Positions 38,819 to 50,639 are shown, counted from the first letter of the stretch. The stretch is 64,000 nucleotides of DNA from Perlucidibaca sp. (GCA_023265995.1 JAHFSA010000003.1:62001-126000), one strand, 5' to 3'. Notes: generated by a model from the letters alone, not told the origin. Translations and numbers: made by a program.

Positions 38819-40033
38819 TCAGACCTTGCGCAGCACCAGCGTGGCGTTGGTGCCGCCGAAGCCGAAGCTGTTCGACATCACCGTCTTCAGGCCGGCGTTG
38901 TCGATGCGCTGGCGCACGATGGGCAGTTCGGCGGCTTCCGGGTCGAGATTCTCGATGTTGGCCGAGGCGGCGATGAAGTCGTTCTGCAGCATGAGCAGGC
39001 AGTAGATGGCTTCGTGCACGCCGGCGGCGCCGAGGGCGTGGCCGGACAGCGACTTGGTCGAGCTGATCGGCGGTGCCTTGTCGCCGAAGACGGCGCGCAG
39101 GGCCTTGAGTTCGGCAACGTCGCCGACCGGAGTCGAGGTGCCGTGGGTGTTGATGTAGTCGACCGGCGTGTCGACCGTGGCCAGGGCCTGCTGCATGCAG
39201 CGCTGGGCGCCTTCGCCGCTGGGCGCGACCATGTCGTAGCCGTCCGAGCTGGCGCCGTAGCCGACCACTTCGGCGAGGATGGTGGCGCCGCGTGCGACGG
39301 CGTGTTCGTAGGCCTCGACCACGACGATGCCGCCGCCGCCGGCGATGACGAAGCCGTCGCGGTCGGCGTCATAGGCGCGCGAGGCGAGGGCGGGGGTGGC
39401 GTTGCGCTTGGTCGACATGGCGCCCATGGCGTCGAACATGCACGACTCCTGCCAGCTCTCCTCTTCACCGCCGCCGGCGAAGACGACGTCCTGCTTGCCG
39501 AGCTGGATCTGCTCGACGGCATTGCCGATGCAGTGCGCGCTGGTGGCGCAGGCGGAGGCGATGGAGTAGTTCACGCCCTTGATCTGGAAGGCCGTGGCCA
39601 GGCAGGCCGAGACCGTGCTGGCCATGGTGCGCGGCACCATGTACGGGCCGACGCGCTTGACGCCCTTTTCACGGGCGATGTCGCAGGCGTCGGACTGGTT
39701 GGCGCTGGAGGCGCCGCCGGAGCCGGCGATGAGGCCGGTGCGCGGGTTCACCACCTGCTCGGGCGTGAGGCCGGACATTTCGATGGCGCGCTGCATGGCG
39801 ATGTAGGCGAAGGCGGCGGCGTCGCCCATGAAGCGGCGCTGCTTGCGGTCGATCAGGGCATCGAGATCGAGGTCGGTGATGCTGCCGCTGACCTGGCTGC
39901 GGAAGCCGAGCTCGGCATACTTCGGATTGAAGCGGATGCCGGAGCGACCGTGGAACAGGCTGTCCCGCACTGTGGCGGCATCATGGCCGAGACAGGAGAC
40001 GATGCCGAAACCGGTAATGACAACGCGACGCAT
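38819..40033 (-). CDS. fabB: Beta-ketoacyl-ACP synthase I
   Basis: FabB elongates unsaturated and saturated acyl-ACP; with FabA it is needed for unsaturated fatty acids. The 404-residue product shows [34 protein letters not shown], the nucleophile region [17 protein letters not shown] (Cys162), the catalytic histidines in [14 protein letters not shown] and [18 protein letters not shown], and the C-terminal [14 protein letters not shown]. The FabB type is supported by its place 23 bases after fabA. Confidence 0.96.
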   Translation of the reverse strand: MRRVVITGFGIVSCLGHDAATVRDSLFHGRSGIRFNPKYAELGFRSQVSGSITDLDLDALIDRKQRRFMGDAAAFAYIAMQRAIEMSGLTPEQVVNPRTGLIAGSGGASSANQSDACDIAREKGVKRVGPYMVPRTMASTVSACLATAFQIKGVNYSIASACATSAHCIGNAVEQIQLGKQDVVFAGGGEEESWQESCMFDAMGAMSTKRNATPALASRAYDADRDGFVIAGGGGIVVVEAYEHAVARGATILAEVVGYGASSDGYDMVAPSGEGAQRCMQQALATVDTPVDYINTHGTSTPVGDVAELKALRAVFGDKAPPISSTKSLSGHALGAAGVHEAIYCLLMLQNDFIAASANIENLDPEAAELPIVRQRIDNAGLKTVMSNSFGFGGTNATLVLRKV

Positions 40034-40056
40034 GTTAACTCTCCTCGAAAGCAGTC

Positions 40057-40581
40057 TCAGAAGCTGTCGGTGCTGGTGAACAGGCCGACACGCAAATCCT
40101 GTGCAGTATAAATCTCCCGGTCATCAACGAGCACGCGACCATCGGCGATGCCCATGACCAGCTTGCGTTCGATCACGCGCTTGATCTGCAGTTCGTAGCG
40201 CACCTTGCTGTGGCTGGGCAGGATCTGGCCGAAGAACTTGATCTCGCCGGAGCCCAGCGCGCGACCGCGACCGGGATTGCCGCGCCAGCCCAGATAGAAG
40301 CCGAGCAGCTGCCAGAGGGCATCGACGCCGAGGCAGCCGGGCATGACCGGGTCATTCTCGAAGTGACACTTGAAGAACCAGAGGTCGGGGTTGATGTCGA
40401 ACTCGGCCTTGACCTCGCCCTTGTCGAACAGGCCGCCCTCGCGGGAGAGCAGACTGACGCGATCCATCATGAGCATGTCCGGCAGCGGCAGACGGGCATT
40501 GCCCTCGCCGAAAAGCTGACCGTGACCGCAGGCGATGAGCTCGTCACGGGTGTAGCTGGTTTGCCGCAGGGGATCGGTCAT
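40057..40581 (-). CDS. fabA: 3-hydroxydecanoyl-ACP dehydratase/isomerase
   Basis: FabA dehydrates 3-hydroxydecanoyl-ACP and isomerises trans-2 to cis-3-decenoyl-ACP, the branch point to unsaturated fatty acids. The product starts [42 protein letters not shown] and has the active site [31 protein letters not shown], with His73 and Asp87 matching E. coli His70 and Asp84. The track ORF begins 52 codons too early. The ATG used gives 174 residues (E. coli 172). It is divergent from the ccm genes. Confidence 0.97.
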   Translation of the reverse strand: MTDPLRQTSYTRDELIACGHGQLFGEGNARLPLPDMLMMDRVSLLSREGGLFDKGEVKAEFDINPDLWFFKCHFENDPVMPGCLGVDALWQLLGFYLGWRGNPGRGRALGSGEIKFFGQILPSHSKVRYELQIKRVIERKLVMGIADGRVLVDDREIYTAQDLRVGLFTSTDSF

Positions 40582-40871
40582 TGGGTTCCTGATCTGGGTG
40601 ATGGGCATGGGCAGGGTAGCGCGTGTCCGGGCAATAACCTGACATATTGGCCGGGGAGTTGTTTCCAAATATGTTCCCGTTTCATGACAGTCGTGTTGCT
40701 GTGGCGGGCAGGGGAGGTTCCTGCCGACCCTTGTCAAATGCCTGGAAGCAGCCTGCGCAGCAGCCTGGCGGGGGTTTGCGCAGTGTCCTTAGCTGTAACT
40801 GGACATGGCTGGCGGGGTGCGTATGATGGCGCCTCCCCGGTGCCGGTTTAAGTCCGATTAGAGGTGTTGCC
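40582..40871. promoter_or_regulatory. Intergenic region between divergent fabA and ccmF
   Basis: The 290-base gap must carry promoters for fabA (minus) and ccmF (plus). On the minus strand TTGGAA and TATGTC at a 16-base spacing, about 95-120 bases before the fabA ATG, are a weak sigma-70 candidate. The ccmF promoter is listed separately. No open frame with coding character and no ccmE-like sequence was found here; the longer ORFs in the track are shadows. Confidence 0.35.
40800..40827 (+). promoter_or_regulatory. Probable sigma-70 promoter of the ccmFGHI genes
   Basis: TGGACA (40800-40805) and TATGAT (40822-40827) are separated by 16 bases and lie about 45 bases before the ccmF ATG. Both hexamers are close to consensus. 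This supports ccmF as the first gene of its own transcript, not the middle of a longer ccm operon. Confidence 0.55.
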
Positions 40872-42809
40872 ATGTGGGTCGAGCTTGGTCAGTTTGCCTT
40901 GGTCCTGGCCTTTGTTGTGGCCATTTTCCAGGGTAGCGTGCCCTGGATCGGCGTTGCCCGTGGTGATGCCCGCGTCCAGGCCATCGCCCGTTCCGCCGCC
41001 TATGCCCAGGCCATGCTGCTGGTCATGTCCTTCGGTCTGCTCACGCTGGCCTTCCTGCGCAACGACTTCAGCGTCGACTACGTGGCGCGCCAGTCCAACA
41101 CGCTGCTGCCGGTCTGGTACAAGATTTCCGCGGTCTGGGGCGGCCATGAGGGCTCGCTGCTGCTCTGGGCGCTCGTGCTGTCGCTGTGGACGGCCGCTGT
41201 CGCGCGCTTCTCGCGCGGTCTGCCGCTGGCCATGACGGCGCGTGTGCTGGCCGTGCTCGGTCTGGTCAGCGTCGCCATCATCAGCTTCATCCTGTTCACC
41301 TCCAATCCCTTCAACCGCCTGCTGCCGGATTTCCCCATAGAGGGCAACGACCTCAATCCGCTGCTGCAGGATCCCGGCCTGATCTTCCATCCGCCCATGC
41401 TCTACATGGGCTATGTCGGCTTCGCCGTGCCCTTCGCCTTCGCCATGGCCGGCCTCATGGGCGGCCGCCTCGATTCGGCCTGGGCGCGCTGGTCGCGACC
41501 GTGGACCATCGCCGCCTGGTCGTTCCTCAGCTGCGGCATCGCGCTCGGCTCCTGGTGGGCCTATTACGAGCTGGGCTGGGGCGGCTGGTGGTTCTGGGAC
41601 CCGGTCGAGAACGCCTCCTTCATGCCCTGGCTGGCCGGCACCGCGCTGCTGCATTCGCTGGCGGTGACCGAGAAGCGCGGCGTGTTCAAGGCCTGGACGG
41701 TGCTGCTCGCCATCATCGCCTTCGCGCTCAGCTTGCTCGGCACCTTCCTGGTCCGCTCCGGCGTGCTGACCTCGGTGCATGCCTTCGCCGCGGATCCCTC
41801 GCGCGGCCTCTTCGTGCTCGGCATTCTCATCGCCGTGGTCGGCGGTTCGCTCGGTCTCTTCGCCTGGCGCGGCAGCAGCCTGCACAACGAAAGCCGTCAC
41901 GGGCTGGCCTCGCGTGAAATGTTCCTGCTCGCCAACAACCTGTTCCTGCTGGTGGCGACCGTGATCGTGCTGCTCGGCACGCTGTTCCCGCTCATCGCCG
42001 ATGCCCTCGACCTCGGCAAGATCTCGGTCGGCCCGCCGTACTTCAATCTGCTCTTCGTGCCGCTGGTCATGCTGCTGCTGGTCTTCCTCGGCGTCGGCCC
42101 GCAGACCAACTGGAAGCGCCAGTCCATGGACGTGGTGCTGCTGCCCATGGGCAAGGTGGTGCTGGCGGCGCTGGTCATCGGCATCGCCGTGCCGCTGCTG
42201 ATCTACGGCCACATGCCCTGGTATGTCGGTCTCGCCATCGGCCTCTGCGCCTGGGTCTTCGGTGGCCAGCTCGTCGACATCGCGCGCAAGACCCGCAATG
42301 CCTCCAGCCTCGGCGAGGGCCTGCGCAAGCTGCCGCGCAGCTACTGGGGCATGCAGCTGGCGCATCTCGGCCTGCTCATGACCGTGCTCGGCGTGGCGCT
42401 GACCTCGGCCTACAGCGTCGAGAAGGATGTCCGTCTGGCTCCCGGCCAGGAGCTGGCGGTCGGTGACTACCGCTTCCAGTTCGAGGGCGTGACCGATCAC
42501 CAGGGTCCGAACTATGTCGCCCAGCGCGGCACCCTGACCGTCAGCCACGGCGGCTGGAGCCAGGTCCTGCATCCGGAGAAGCGTGTCTATCGCGTGCAGC
42601 AGAACCCCATGACCGAGGCGGCCATCTCCGGCAACCTCTGGCGTGACCTCTATGTCGCGCTCGGCGAGCCGCTCGACCAGGGTGCCTGGGCCGTGCGCGT
42701 GTATCACAAGCCCATGGTGCGCTGGATGTGGTTCGGTGCCCTGTTCATGGCCCTCGGCGGTGTGCTGTCCATGCTCGACAAGCGCTATCGCCTGCGTCAG
42801 ACCCGCTGA
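40872..42809 (+). CDS. ccmF: Heme lyase CcmF/NrfE family subunit
   Basis: CcmF is a large inner-membrane protein of the cytochrome c synthetase that joins heme from holo-CcmE to apocytochrome. The 645-residue product has many membrane segments, the conserved VWGGHEGSLLLW and NPLLQDPGLIFHPPMLYMGYVGF blocks, and the tryptophan-rich WWD domain (LGWGGWWFWDPVENASFMPWLAGTALLHS). The periplasmic late segment (GDYRFQFEGVTDHQGPNYVAQRGTLTV) is also typical. It heads a ccmF-G-H-I run; ccmABCDE are not upstream, where fabA lies on the other strand. Confidence 0.97.
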   Translation: MWVELGQFALVLAFVVAIFQGSVPWIGVARGDARVQAIARSAAYAQAMLLVMSFGLLTLAFLRNDFSVDYVARQSNTLLPVWYKISAVWGGHEGSLLLWALVLSLWTAAVARFSRGLPLAMTARVLAVLGLVSVAIISFILFTSNPFNRLLPDFPIEGNDLNPLLQDPGLIFHPPMLYMGYVGFAVPFAFAMAGLMGGRLDSAWARWSRPWTIAAWSFLSCGIALGSWWAYYELGWGGWWFWDPVENASFMPWLAGTALLHSLAVTEKRGVFKAWTVLLAIIAFALSLLGTFLVRSGVLTSVHAFAADPSRGLFVLGILIAVVGGSLGLFAWRGSSLHNESRHGLASREMFLLANNLFLLVATVIVLLGTLFPLIADALDLGKISVGPPYFNLLFVPLVMLLLVFLGVGPQTNWKRQSMDVVLLPMGKVVLAALVIGIAVPLLIYGHMPWYVGLAIGLCAWVFGGQLVDIARKTRNASSLGEGLRKLPRSYWGMQLAHLGLLMTVLGVALTSAYSVEKDVRLAPGQELAVGDYRFQFEGVTDHQGPNYVAQRGTLTVSHGGWSQVLHPEKRVYRVQQNPMTEAAISGNLWRDLYVALGEPLDQGAWAVRVYHKPMVRWMWFGALFMALGGVLSMLDKRYRLRQTR

Positions 42810-42820
42810 GGAGTTTTGTC

Positions 42821-43387
42821 ATGACCCGTCAGACCCGCGTTCTCGTCTTCCTGCTGCCGCTGGCGCTGTTCGCCATCCTCGCCGTGCTGCTGTTCAGCCG
42901 CAACGGCAGCGACCCCAGCTTCCTGCCCTCGGCCCGTCTCGGCCAGCCGGTGCCGGCCTTCCAGCTGAGCTCGCTGACCGAGCCGGATGTCACGCTCAGC
43001 GCCGACATCCTCAAGGGTGATGTCACCCTGCTCAATGTCTGGGCCACCTGGTGCGTGTCCTGCCTGGTCGAACACCCGGTGCTGATGCGTCTGGCCGATG
43101 CCGGCGTGCACATCGTCGGCGTCAACTACAAGGACAACCGCGAGGCCGCGCTGGCCTGGCTGCAGAACAACGGCAATCCCTATCGCAACATCGCCTTCGA
43201 CGAGAAGGGCAGCCTCGGCCTCGACCTCGGCGTCTACGGCGCCCCGGAAACCTATCTGATCGATCGCGCAGGGCATATCCGCTACCGCGCCGTCGGTGTG
43301 CTCGATGACCGTGCCTGGGCGGAAGAGCTGAAGCCGCGCTATGACGCGCTGCTGGCCGACAAGCCGCTGCCGGGGGAGGGCTCCTGA
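42821..43387 (+). CDS. ccmG: Thiol:disulfide interchange protein CcmG/DsbE
   Basis: CcmG is a membrane-anchored periplasmic thioredoxin that keeps apocytochrome c cysteines reduced for heme attachment. The 188-residue product has an N-terminal anchor (VLVFLLPLALFAILAVLLF), the active site LLNVWATWCVSCLVEHPVLMRLA (CxxC), VNYKDNREAALAWLQNNGNPY and VYGAPETYLIDRAGHIRYRAVG. The track ORF begins 31 codons early in ccmF; the ATG used follows GAGGAGTTTTGTC. The stop shares one base with the ccmH start. Confidence 0.95.
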   Translation: MTRQTRVLVFLLPLALFAILAVLLFSRNGSDPSFLPSARLGQPVPAFQLSSLTEPDVTLSADILKGDVTLLNVWATWCVSCLVEHPVLMRLADAGVHIVGVNYKDNREAALAWLQNNGNPYRNIAFDEKGSLGLDLGVYGAPETYLIDRAGHIRYRAVGVLDDRAWAEELKPRYDALLADKPLPGEGS

Positions 43388-43865
43388 TGCGCCTGTCATT
43401 CGATCTGCGACTGCCGCTGGCCGCGCTGCTGCTGGCCGCCGGACTGGCGCACGCCAGCATTGATGTGCACGAGTTCCGCGACCAGGCCGAGGAGGCCCGC
43501 TATCGCGCCCTCATCGAGGAGCTGCGCTGCCCCAAGTGCCAGAACACCAATCTCGCCGGTTCCGATGCCGAGCTGGCCTCCGACCTCAAGGAACGTGTCT
43601 ACGAACAGGTGCGTGAGGGTCGCAGCGATGCCGAGATTCGCAAGTATCTGGTCGACCGCTATGGCGACTTCATCACCTACAAGCCGCCTCTGCGCGCCGG
43701 CACCTTCCTGCTCTGGTGGGGGCCGTTCCTGTTGCTGGCCGGCGCCGGTCTGGCGCTGATCGCGCGTGCCCGCCGCAAGCCCGTGCGCGGCAAGCCGCTG
43801 AGCCCGGCAGAGCATGCCCGCCTGCAGCGCCTGCTGTCCGGTCAGTCCGATGTGGAGCCCAAGTC

Positions 43866-43869
<4 letters not shown>
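43387..43869 (+). CDS. ccmH: Cytochrome c-type biogenesis protein CcmH
   Basis: CcmH is a periplasmic thiol-redox protein of the heme lyase complex. The 160-residue product has a signal peptide (LPLAALLLAAGLAHA), the LRCPKCQNTNLAGSDAELASDLKERVYEQVREGRSDAEI segment with the LRCxxCQ redox motif, the conserved VDRYGDFITYKPP, and one C-terminal membrane helix (FLLWWGPFLLLAGAGLALIA). It starts in TGATG overlap with ccmG and ends in ATGA overlap with ccmI. Confidence 0.96.
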
Positions 43870-45882
<2,013 letters not shown>

Positions 45883-45903
45883 GCGCCGAATGCTGTCCGG
45901 AAA

Positions 45904-45926
45904 CGCCGCGCCTGTCGCGGCGTTTT
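45904..45926 (+). terminator. Intrinsic terminator after adk
   Basis: CGCCGCG-cctgt-CGCGGCG-TTTT is a seven-pair GC stem with a short T run, 21 bases after the adk stop. Confidence 0.82.
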
Positions 45927-45977
45927 CATTTGCGGCATCATCACGCTTCGCACCACGCTCCCGACGAGAACCTGCCC

Positions 45978-46985
45978 ATGTCCGCTGTACCCCGTCCCCG
46001 CATAGGCGTCATCCTGGCCAATCTGGGCACGCCCGATGCGCCAACCGCGCCGGCGGTGCGCGCCTATCTGCGCGAGTTCCTCAGCGACGGTCGCGTCATC
46101 GAAGTGCCGAGGCTGATCTGGTTCTTCATTCTGCGCCTGTTCATCCTGCCGTTCCGCCCCAAGCGCGTGGCGCATGCCTATGCCAGCATCTGGGGCGATG
46201 ACTCGCCCATGCGCACGACGCTGCTGGCCCAGGTCGAGGGCACCCGCGAGCGCCTGGCGCAGGCCTTTCCGGCGCTCGACCTGCGTGTGCTGCCGGCCAT
46301 GAGCTACGGCCGTCCGGCCCTGCGCGCCGCGCTGGCCGAGCTGGCCGATTGCGACGAGCTGGTGGTGCTGCCGCTGTTCCCGCAGTTCTCGGCGACCTCG
46401 ACGGCGCCGGTGTTCGACCAGGTCACGCAGTGGCTGGCCGGCCAGCGCTGCCTGCCCGGTGTGCAGCTGGTGCGCGACTACCATGTCCATCCCGGCTACA
46501 TCGAGGCGCTGGCGCTGCGCATAGAGCGGCACTGGGCCGAGCATGGCCGCGCCGACAAGCTGCTGTTCTCCTACCACGGCATTCCCCAGCCCTATGCCGA
46601 GAAGGGCGACCCGTATCCGCAGCAGTGCCGTGCCACCACGGCGGCGGTCGTGCGCCGTCTCGGTCTCGCCGACGATGCCTGGGCCATGAGCTTCCAGTCG
46701 CGCTTCGGCCTGCAGGAATGGATCAAGCCCTATACCGACAAGCTGCTGGCCGAGTGGGGCGCTGGCGGCGTGGCGTCGGTGCAGGTGGTGTGCCCGGCGT
46801 TCTCGGCCGACTGCCTGGAGACGCTGGAGGAAATCGCCGTGGAAAACCGCGAGGTATTCCGGCAGGCTGGTGGTCAGCGTTATGAGTATGTGCCGGCGCT
46901 GAATGCGGAGCCGGCGCATCTGGACATGATGGCGGCCATCCTGCGCGAGCGCATTGCCGCCACCCTGAGCGCGCACCCGGGCTGA
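45978..46985 (+). CDS. hemH: Ferrochelatase
   Basis: HemH inserts Fe(II) into protoporphyrin IX, the last step of heme synthesis. The 335-residue product has IGVILANLGTPDAPTAPAVRAYLREFLSDGRVIEVPRLIW, PLFPQFSATSTAPVFDQV, the catalytic-His segment LLFSYHGIPQPYAEKGDPYPQQCRATT, and WAMSFQSRFGLQEWIKPYT with the late CPAFSADCLETLEEIAVENREVF. I start at MSAVPRP, 16 codons inside the track ORF, because the upstream part overlaps the terminator region. It sits near the ccm genes, which use the heme. Confidence 0.95.
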   Translation: MSAVPRPRIGVILANLGTPDAPTAPAVRAYLREFLSDGRVIEVPRLIWFFILRLFILPFRPKRVAHAYASIWGDDSPMRTTLLAQVEGTRERLAQAFPALDLRVLPAMSYGRPALRAALAELADCDELVVLPLFPQFSATSTAPVFDQVTQWLAGQRCLPGVQLVRDYHVHPGYIEALALRIERHWAEHGRADKLLFSYHGIPQPYAEKGDPYPQQCRATTAAVVRRLGLADDAWAMSFQSRFGLQEWIKPYTDKLLAEWGAGGVASVQVVCPAFSADCLETLEEIAVENREVFRQAGGQRYEYVPALNAEPAHLDMMAAILRERIAATLSAHPG

Positions 46986-47052
46986 AGCCGCAGGCGGCCC
47001 GTGCCGGCGACCCCGTTGTCGCCCTTCACCGAACCATCCGGGATGTCATGGC

Positions 47053-49680
47053 ATGAGCGAGGAAGCCCGGCAGGAACCGTCATCACCACCCGCGCCGCGC
47101 CGCAGCGGACGCAGGCTCTGGCCGCTTTGGCTGGCGTTGCTGCCGCTGTTGCTGAGCGCGCTCGCGGTGCTGGCGGCTCATGTCGCCGGCCTGCGCGTGC
47201 AGGGCGCGGGCTGGAACCACGGTCCGACGCTGGCGCTCTGGCAGCTCTACAAGAGCGACTGCCTGTCCTTGCAGGGCGAGGGCATGAGCCTGTCGGCCTT
47301 GCGTTCGCTGCGCATCGATCTCGATCATCTCGATCTGCATGGCTGTGAAGCCGCGCCCAGCGAGCTCAAGCCGCCGCCCTGGACGCCGGCCTTCGATCTT
47401 CATGTCTCCCGTTTCGTGACCGCCGGCCTGCCGCCGCTGACTCTCGATGTGCGTCAGCGCGAGCAGCGCTGGCATGTCGTGGCCGCGCATGCGGAAAGCC
47501 GGCTCACGGCCGACTACGATCGTCAGGATGGTCTCTGGCAGCTGGCCGGCACGGTACAGGCCCGGCATCTGCAGCCGGAGCTGCTGGGGCAGTTGGTGCT
47601 GACCGGCGCCGGGCATTGGCGCGCGGACCGGCTCGATGGCAAGGCCCGGGTGCAGGGTACGGCGCTGGGCGCTGCCGGCCGGCCGCAGCGCGCCGATGCC
47701 TGGCTGGATGCCGGCCTGAGCGGAAGGGCCTGGACGCTGGATGCCGGTCTGAGCGCGCCGCTGGCGCTGCCGGCCGGCTGGCAGCTGAGCAGCGACAAGG
47801 CTGTGCATGCCAGTGGCGACTTCGAGGCGCTGACGGGGCTGCAGGCCGACCTGCGGGCGCAGGGTCCGCAAGGGCAGGCACGCCTGCTGCTCAGCGGTGA
47901 TCAGGGCCTGGCCGGTGGTCAGGGCCGGCTCAGCCTGTCCGGGCGGGAGCTCGCCGGCACGCTGCCGCTGCGCTGGCAGGGCCGGACGCTGACCCTGGCG
48001 CCAGCCGGGCTGATGCTGCCGCAGGCGTTGCAGCTGACCTTGCCCACGGCCGTTGTGATTCCTCTCGCGGCATCCGGCCATGTCTCGCTGCCACTGCTCC
48101 TGCACTATCAGGGCCTCAAGCTCTCCAGCACCGACAGTGTGCTGGCCTGGGGTGAGGGCGACTGGTCCTGGCAGGGGGCGCTGGCGCTCAGCGGCCAGCA
48201 CTCCGGTCTGCTTTTGGATGCGCGCTGGCAGGGTCGGGCGGGGCCGCAGGGCCTGTCCGGACCGCCCCTGCGTCTGCGCGCCGATGGCCGTGGCCTGGCG
48301 CTGACGGCGGAGCTGCCGGTGAACGGCATCCGCGCGCCGGGCTGGCCTCTGCTGGCGACCTTCAGGGGGCGTTATGGCGATTATCCGTTGCAGGGCAGCC
48401 TGAGCGCGCGGCGCCAGGGCGGGCTCTGGCTCGGCGAGCTGCAGGCGCTGTCGCGTCTGGCGCTCTATGACAAGGGCGGGGCGCTCGATCTGCGGCTGCC
48501 CTGGCAGTTGCGCGATGCCGTCTGGCAGGCCAGCCCGGGAGCGCGGCTGAATGTCGCCGAGGGTCTCAAGGGCACGCTGCTGGTCAAGCCGCTGAGCATC
48601 ACCGCCCGCACGCCGCTACAGCCGGCGCAGGGCGGCCTGCGCGGCGAGCTGAATCTGGCCGCCGGTGGTCTGGTAGCGGCGCGTGCCGGGGTGCCGGCGC
48701 TGACCGGCACGGTGACGCTGGCTGGGCGCGAGGGCCGGGCGCAGTTGCTGGTTGGCGACTGGCAAAGCCGTATCGGCCTCGTTGCCAGCGCCGATGACAA
48801 GGGCGCGCACGGCAGCGCGACAGTGGATACGCCGCTGCTCGAGGCCATGAGCAAGGGCCTCGGTTTCACGCTCAAACAGGGCCAGATCAATGCCGCCGCC
48901 GACTGGACATGGCGCGACGCGCTGGCGCTCGACGGCAGCGCCACGATTGCCGGTCTGGCGCTGGACTGGGGCGGCATCAAGGCCTCCGGCGGGCAGGGCC
49001 GTCTGCGCCTGGGCCTGCGCGGCAGCCAGGTCACGCTGGCCAGCGAGGGGCCGCTGACCGTGGCGGAGCTGGATGTCGGCACGGCGGTGACGCAGATCAG
49101 CCTGGGCCTCAATGGTGATCTCTCCAGCTGGCAGTTCTCCGATGTTTCCGCGCATGTGCTCGGTGGTCTGGTCAGCGCACCGGCCCTGCACTGGCCGGCG
49201 GCCGACTATCAGACGATTTCCCTGGCCGGCATTGATCTCGCCCGTGTCGTCGCCCTGCAAGGCCAGGACAGCCCGCCGGTGCAGCTCGACGGCACGGTGG
49301 CCGGCGAATTGCCGGTGCAGCTGGGCAAGACCAGCCTGTCGCTGCGCAACGGCAGCGTGCACAACGAGGTGCCGCTGACGCTGCGCATCACGCCGTCGGC
49401 GGGGGTGACCGCCATGAGCCAGTCCAACCGCGCCGTGCAGCTGGCCCTGGACACGCTGAGCCACATGCTGGTGAGCGATTTCCATGCCCGCCTCGACATG
49501 GCGGCCGATGGCTGGCTGGATGCCGCGGTGACGATCAAGGGCGACAGCGTTCAACCAAATCGTCAGCCGGTCGTTTTGAACTACACACACCGTGAAAATG
49601 TGCTAGAGCTATTGCGCAGCCTGCGCATGAGCGACGAAATCTCGCAACAGTTCATGGACCGGCAGAAGCTCAAGCCATGA
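47053..49680 (+). CDS. ydbH: YdbH-family AsmA-like envelope protein
   Basis: YdbH is one of the large AsmA-like bridge proteins (with TamB and YhdP) proposed to carry phospholipids between the inner and outer membranes. The 875-residue product has a short cytoplasmic start, one membrane helix (LWPLWLALLPLLLSALAVLAAHVAGL, about residues 22-47), and then a long periplasmic beta-rich region without other membrane segments. The C-terminal part LVSDFHARLDMAADGWLDAAVTIKGDSVQPNRQPVVLNYTHRENVLELLRSLRMSDEISQQF fits the DUF/YdbH end. Genes for YnbE and YdbL follow, which confirms the assignment. Confidence 0.88.
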   Translation: MSEEARQEPSSPPAPRRSGRRLWPLWLALLPLLLSALAVLAAHVAGLRVQGAGWNHGPTLALWQLYKSDCLSLQGEGMSLSALRSLRIDLDHLDLHGCEAAPSELKPPPWTPAFDLHVSRFVTAGLPPLTLDVRQREQRWHVVAAHAESRLTADYDRQDGLWQLAGTVQARHLQPELLGQLVLTGAGHWRADRLDGKARVQGTALGAAGRPQRADAWLDAGLSGRAWTLDAGLSAPLALPAGWQLSSDKAVHASGDFEALTGLQADLRAQGPQGQARLLLSGDQGLAGGQGRLSLSGRELAGTLPLRWQGRTLTLAPAGLMLPQALQLTLPTAVVIPLAASGHVSLPLLLHYQGLKLSSTDSVLAWGEGDWSWQGALALSGQHSGLLLDARWQGRAGPQGLSGPPLRLRADGRGLALTAELPVNGIRAPGWPLLATFRGRYGDYPLQGSLSARRQGGLWLGELQALSRLALYDKGGALDLRLPWQLRDAVWQASPGARLNVAEGLKGTLLVKPLSITARTPLQPAQGGLRGELNLAAGGLVAARAGVPALTGTVTLAGREGRAQLLVGDWQSRIGLVASADDKGAHGSATVDTPLLEAMSKGLGFTLKQGQINAAADWTWRDALALDGSATIAGLALDWGGIKASGGQGRLRLGLRGSQVTLASEGPLTVAELDVGTAVTQISLGLNGDLSSWQFSDVSAHVLGGLVSAPALHWPAADYQTISLAGIDLARVVALQGQDSPPVQLDGTVAGELPVQLGKTSLSLRNGSVHNEVPLTLRITPSAGVTAMSQSNRAVQLALDTLSHMLVSDFHARLDMAADGWLDAAVTIKGDSVQPNRQPVVLNYTHRENVLELLRSLRMSDEISQQFMDRQKLKP

Positions 49681-49729
49681 CAGCGCAGACCACAATCACG
49701 GCGAACCTGAAACGGAAGGGGGCAATATC

Positions 49730-49918
49730 ATGAGACTCCTGTGGCTGGCGGCCTTGCTGCCGTTTGCGGCATGCATGTCGGCCTGCACGCCGAGAATCGC
49801 GCTCGAGGCGCCGAAAGAGCCGATCACCATCAACATGAACGTCAAGATCGATCACGAGATCCGCCTGCGGGTGGAGAAGGACATCGACAAGCTGACGACC
49901 GACAGTTCCCTTTTCTGA
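49730..49918 (+). CDS. ynbE: YnbE-family lipoprotein
   Basis: YnbE is a small outer-membrane lipoprotein that partners YdbH. The 62-residue product has a lipoprotein signal peptide with a lipobox-like ACMSAC (RLLWLAALLPFAACMSACTPRIALEAPKEPITINMNVKIDHEIRLRVEKDIDKL). The PITINMNVKIDHEI segment is the family hallmark. It sits 49 bases after ydbH and 9 before ydbL. Confidence 0.9.
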   Translation: MRLLWLAALLPFAACMSACTPRIALEAPKEPITINMNVKIDHEIRLRVEKDIDKLTTDSSLF

Positions 49919-49927
49919 GGAGGTCCC

Positions 49928-50251
49928 ATGAAAAAGACGACCGGTTTTCTCGCCGTGCTGCTGCTCACCATCAGCCCCCTGGTCATGGCACTGGAGCTCG
50001 ATGCCGCCAAGGCCCAGGGCCTGGTGGGCGAACAGCTTGACGGCTATCTCGGTGTGGTCGAGGCCACTCCGGATGCGGTGGCGCTGGCCGCCGACATCAA
50101 CAGCAAGCGCAAGGCCGCCTACGAGAGCATCGCCAGGCAGAATGGCGCCACTCTGGCTCAGGTGGGAGCACTGACCGGCCAGAAGGTCATCGCCAAGGCC
50201 GCGCCGGGCACCTACGTGAAGGCGCCGGATGGCAAGTGGGTGAAGAAGTAG
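49928..50251 (+). CDS. ydbL: YdbL family protein (DUF1318)
   Basis: YdbL is a periplasmic DUF1318 protein that acts with YdbH and YnbE, possibly as a chaperone for YnbE assembly. The 107-residue precursor has a signal peptide (TTGFLAVLLLTISPLVMA) and the family pattern LDAAKAQGLVGEQLDGYLGVVEATPDAVALAADINSKRKAAYESIARQNGATLAQVGALTGQKVIAKAAPGTYVK. AGGAGGT precedes the ATG. It ends the ydbH-ynbE-ydbL unit. Confidence 0.92.
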   Translation: MKKTTGFLAVLLLTISPLVMALELDAAKAQGLVGEQLDGYLGVVEATPDAVALAADINSKRKAAYESIARQNGATLAQVGALTGQKVIAKAAPGTYVKAPDGKWVKK

Positions 50252-50255
50252 CGCC

Positions 50256-50639
50256 TCAGGCCTGTGTTTCAGGCTCTGCCAGCGGGTCCGGCCCGTGGCG
50301 ATTGTCGCCGCGAGTGCCGGGCAGGGCGGCCAGGACCAGCAGGATCGCGCTGCCGAGCAGGGGAATCAGGCCCAGCAGCATGAACCAGGCGCTGAGGTCG
50401 CGGTCATGCAGACGCCTGATCGAGACCGCCAGTGACGGCAGCAGCATGGACAGCGTGAACAGCCAGCCGAGCAGGCCGGCCTTGCTGCCGGGGCTGACCA
50501 TGAGGCCGAGCACGCGATCGGCCACGGCCAGCGCCATGGTGATCAGCAGATAGACCAGCATGAACTGCCAGTATTCGCGGCGCGTCGAGCGCCCGCGGAA
50601 ACGGGCGTATTTGCGCAGGGCGGTGAAAAATCCGTTCAT
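50256..50639 (-). CDS. DUF805 family inner-membrane protein
   Basis: The 127-residue product has the DUF805 start FFTALRKYARFRGRSTRREYWQFMLVYLL, then hydrophobic segments (FMLVYLLITMALAVADRVLGLM; LLGWLFTLSMLLPSLAVSIRRLHD; SAWFMLLGLIPLLGSAILLVLAALPG) with the conserved SIRRLHDRD. Function is unknown (YhaH/YhaI-like). The track ORF begins 33 codons early inside mobA; the ATG used overlaps the mobA stop by four bases. It is convergent with ydbL, only four bases apart. Confidence 0.88.
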   Translation of the reverse strand: MNGFFTALRKYARFRGRSTRREYWQFMLVYLLITMALAVADRVLGLMVSPGSKAGLLGWLFTLSMLLPSLAVSIRRLHDRDLSAWFMLLGLIPLLGSAILLVLAALPGTRGDNRHGPDPLAEPETQA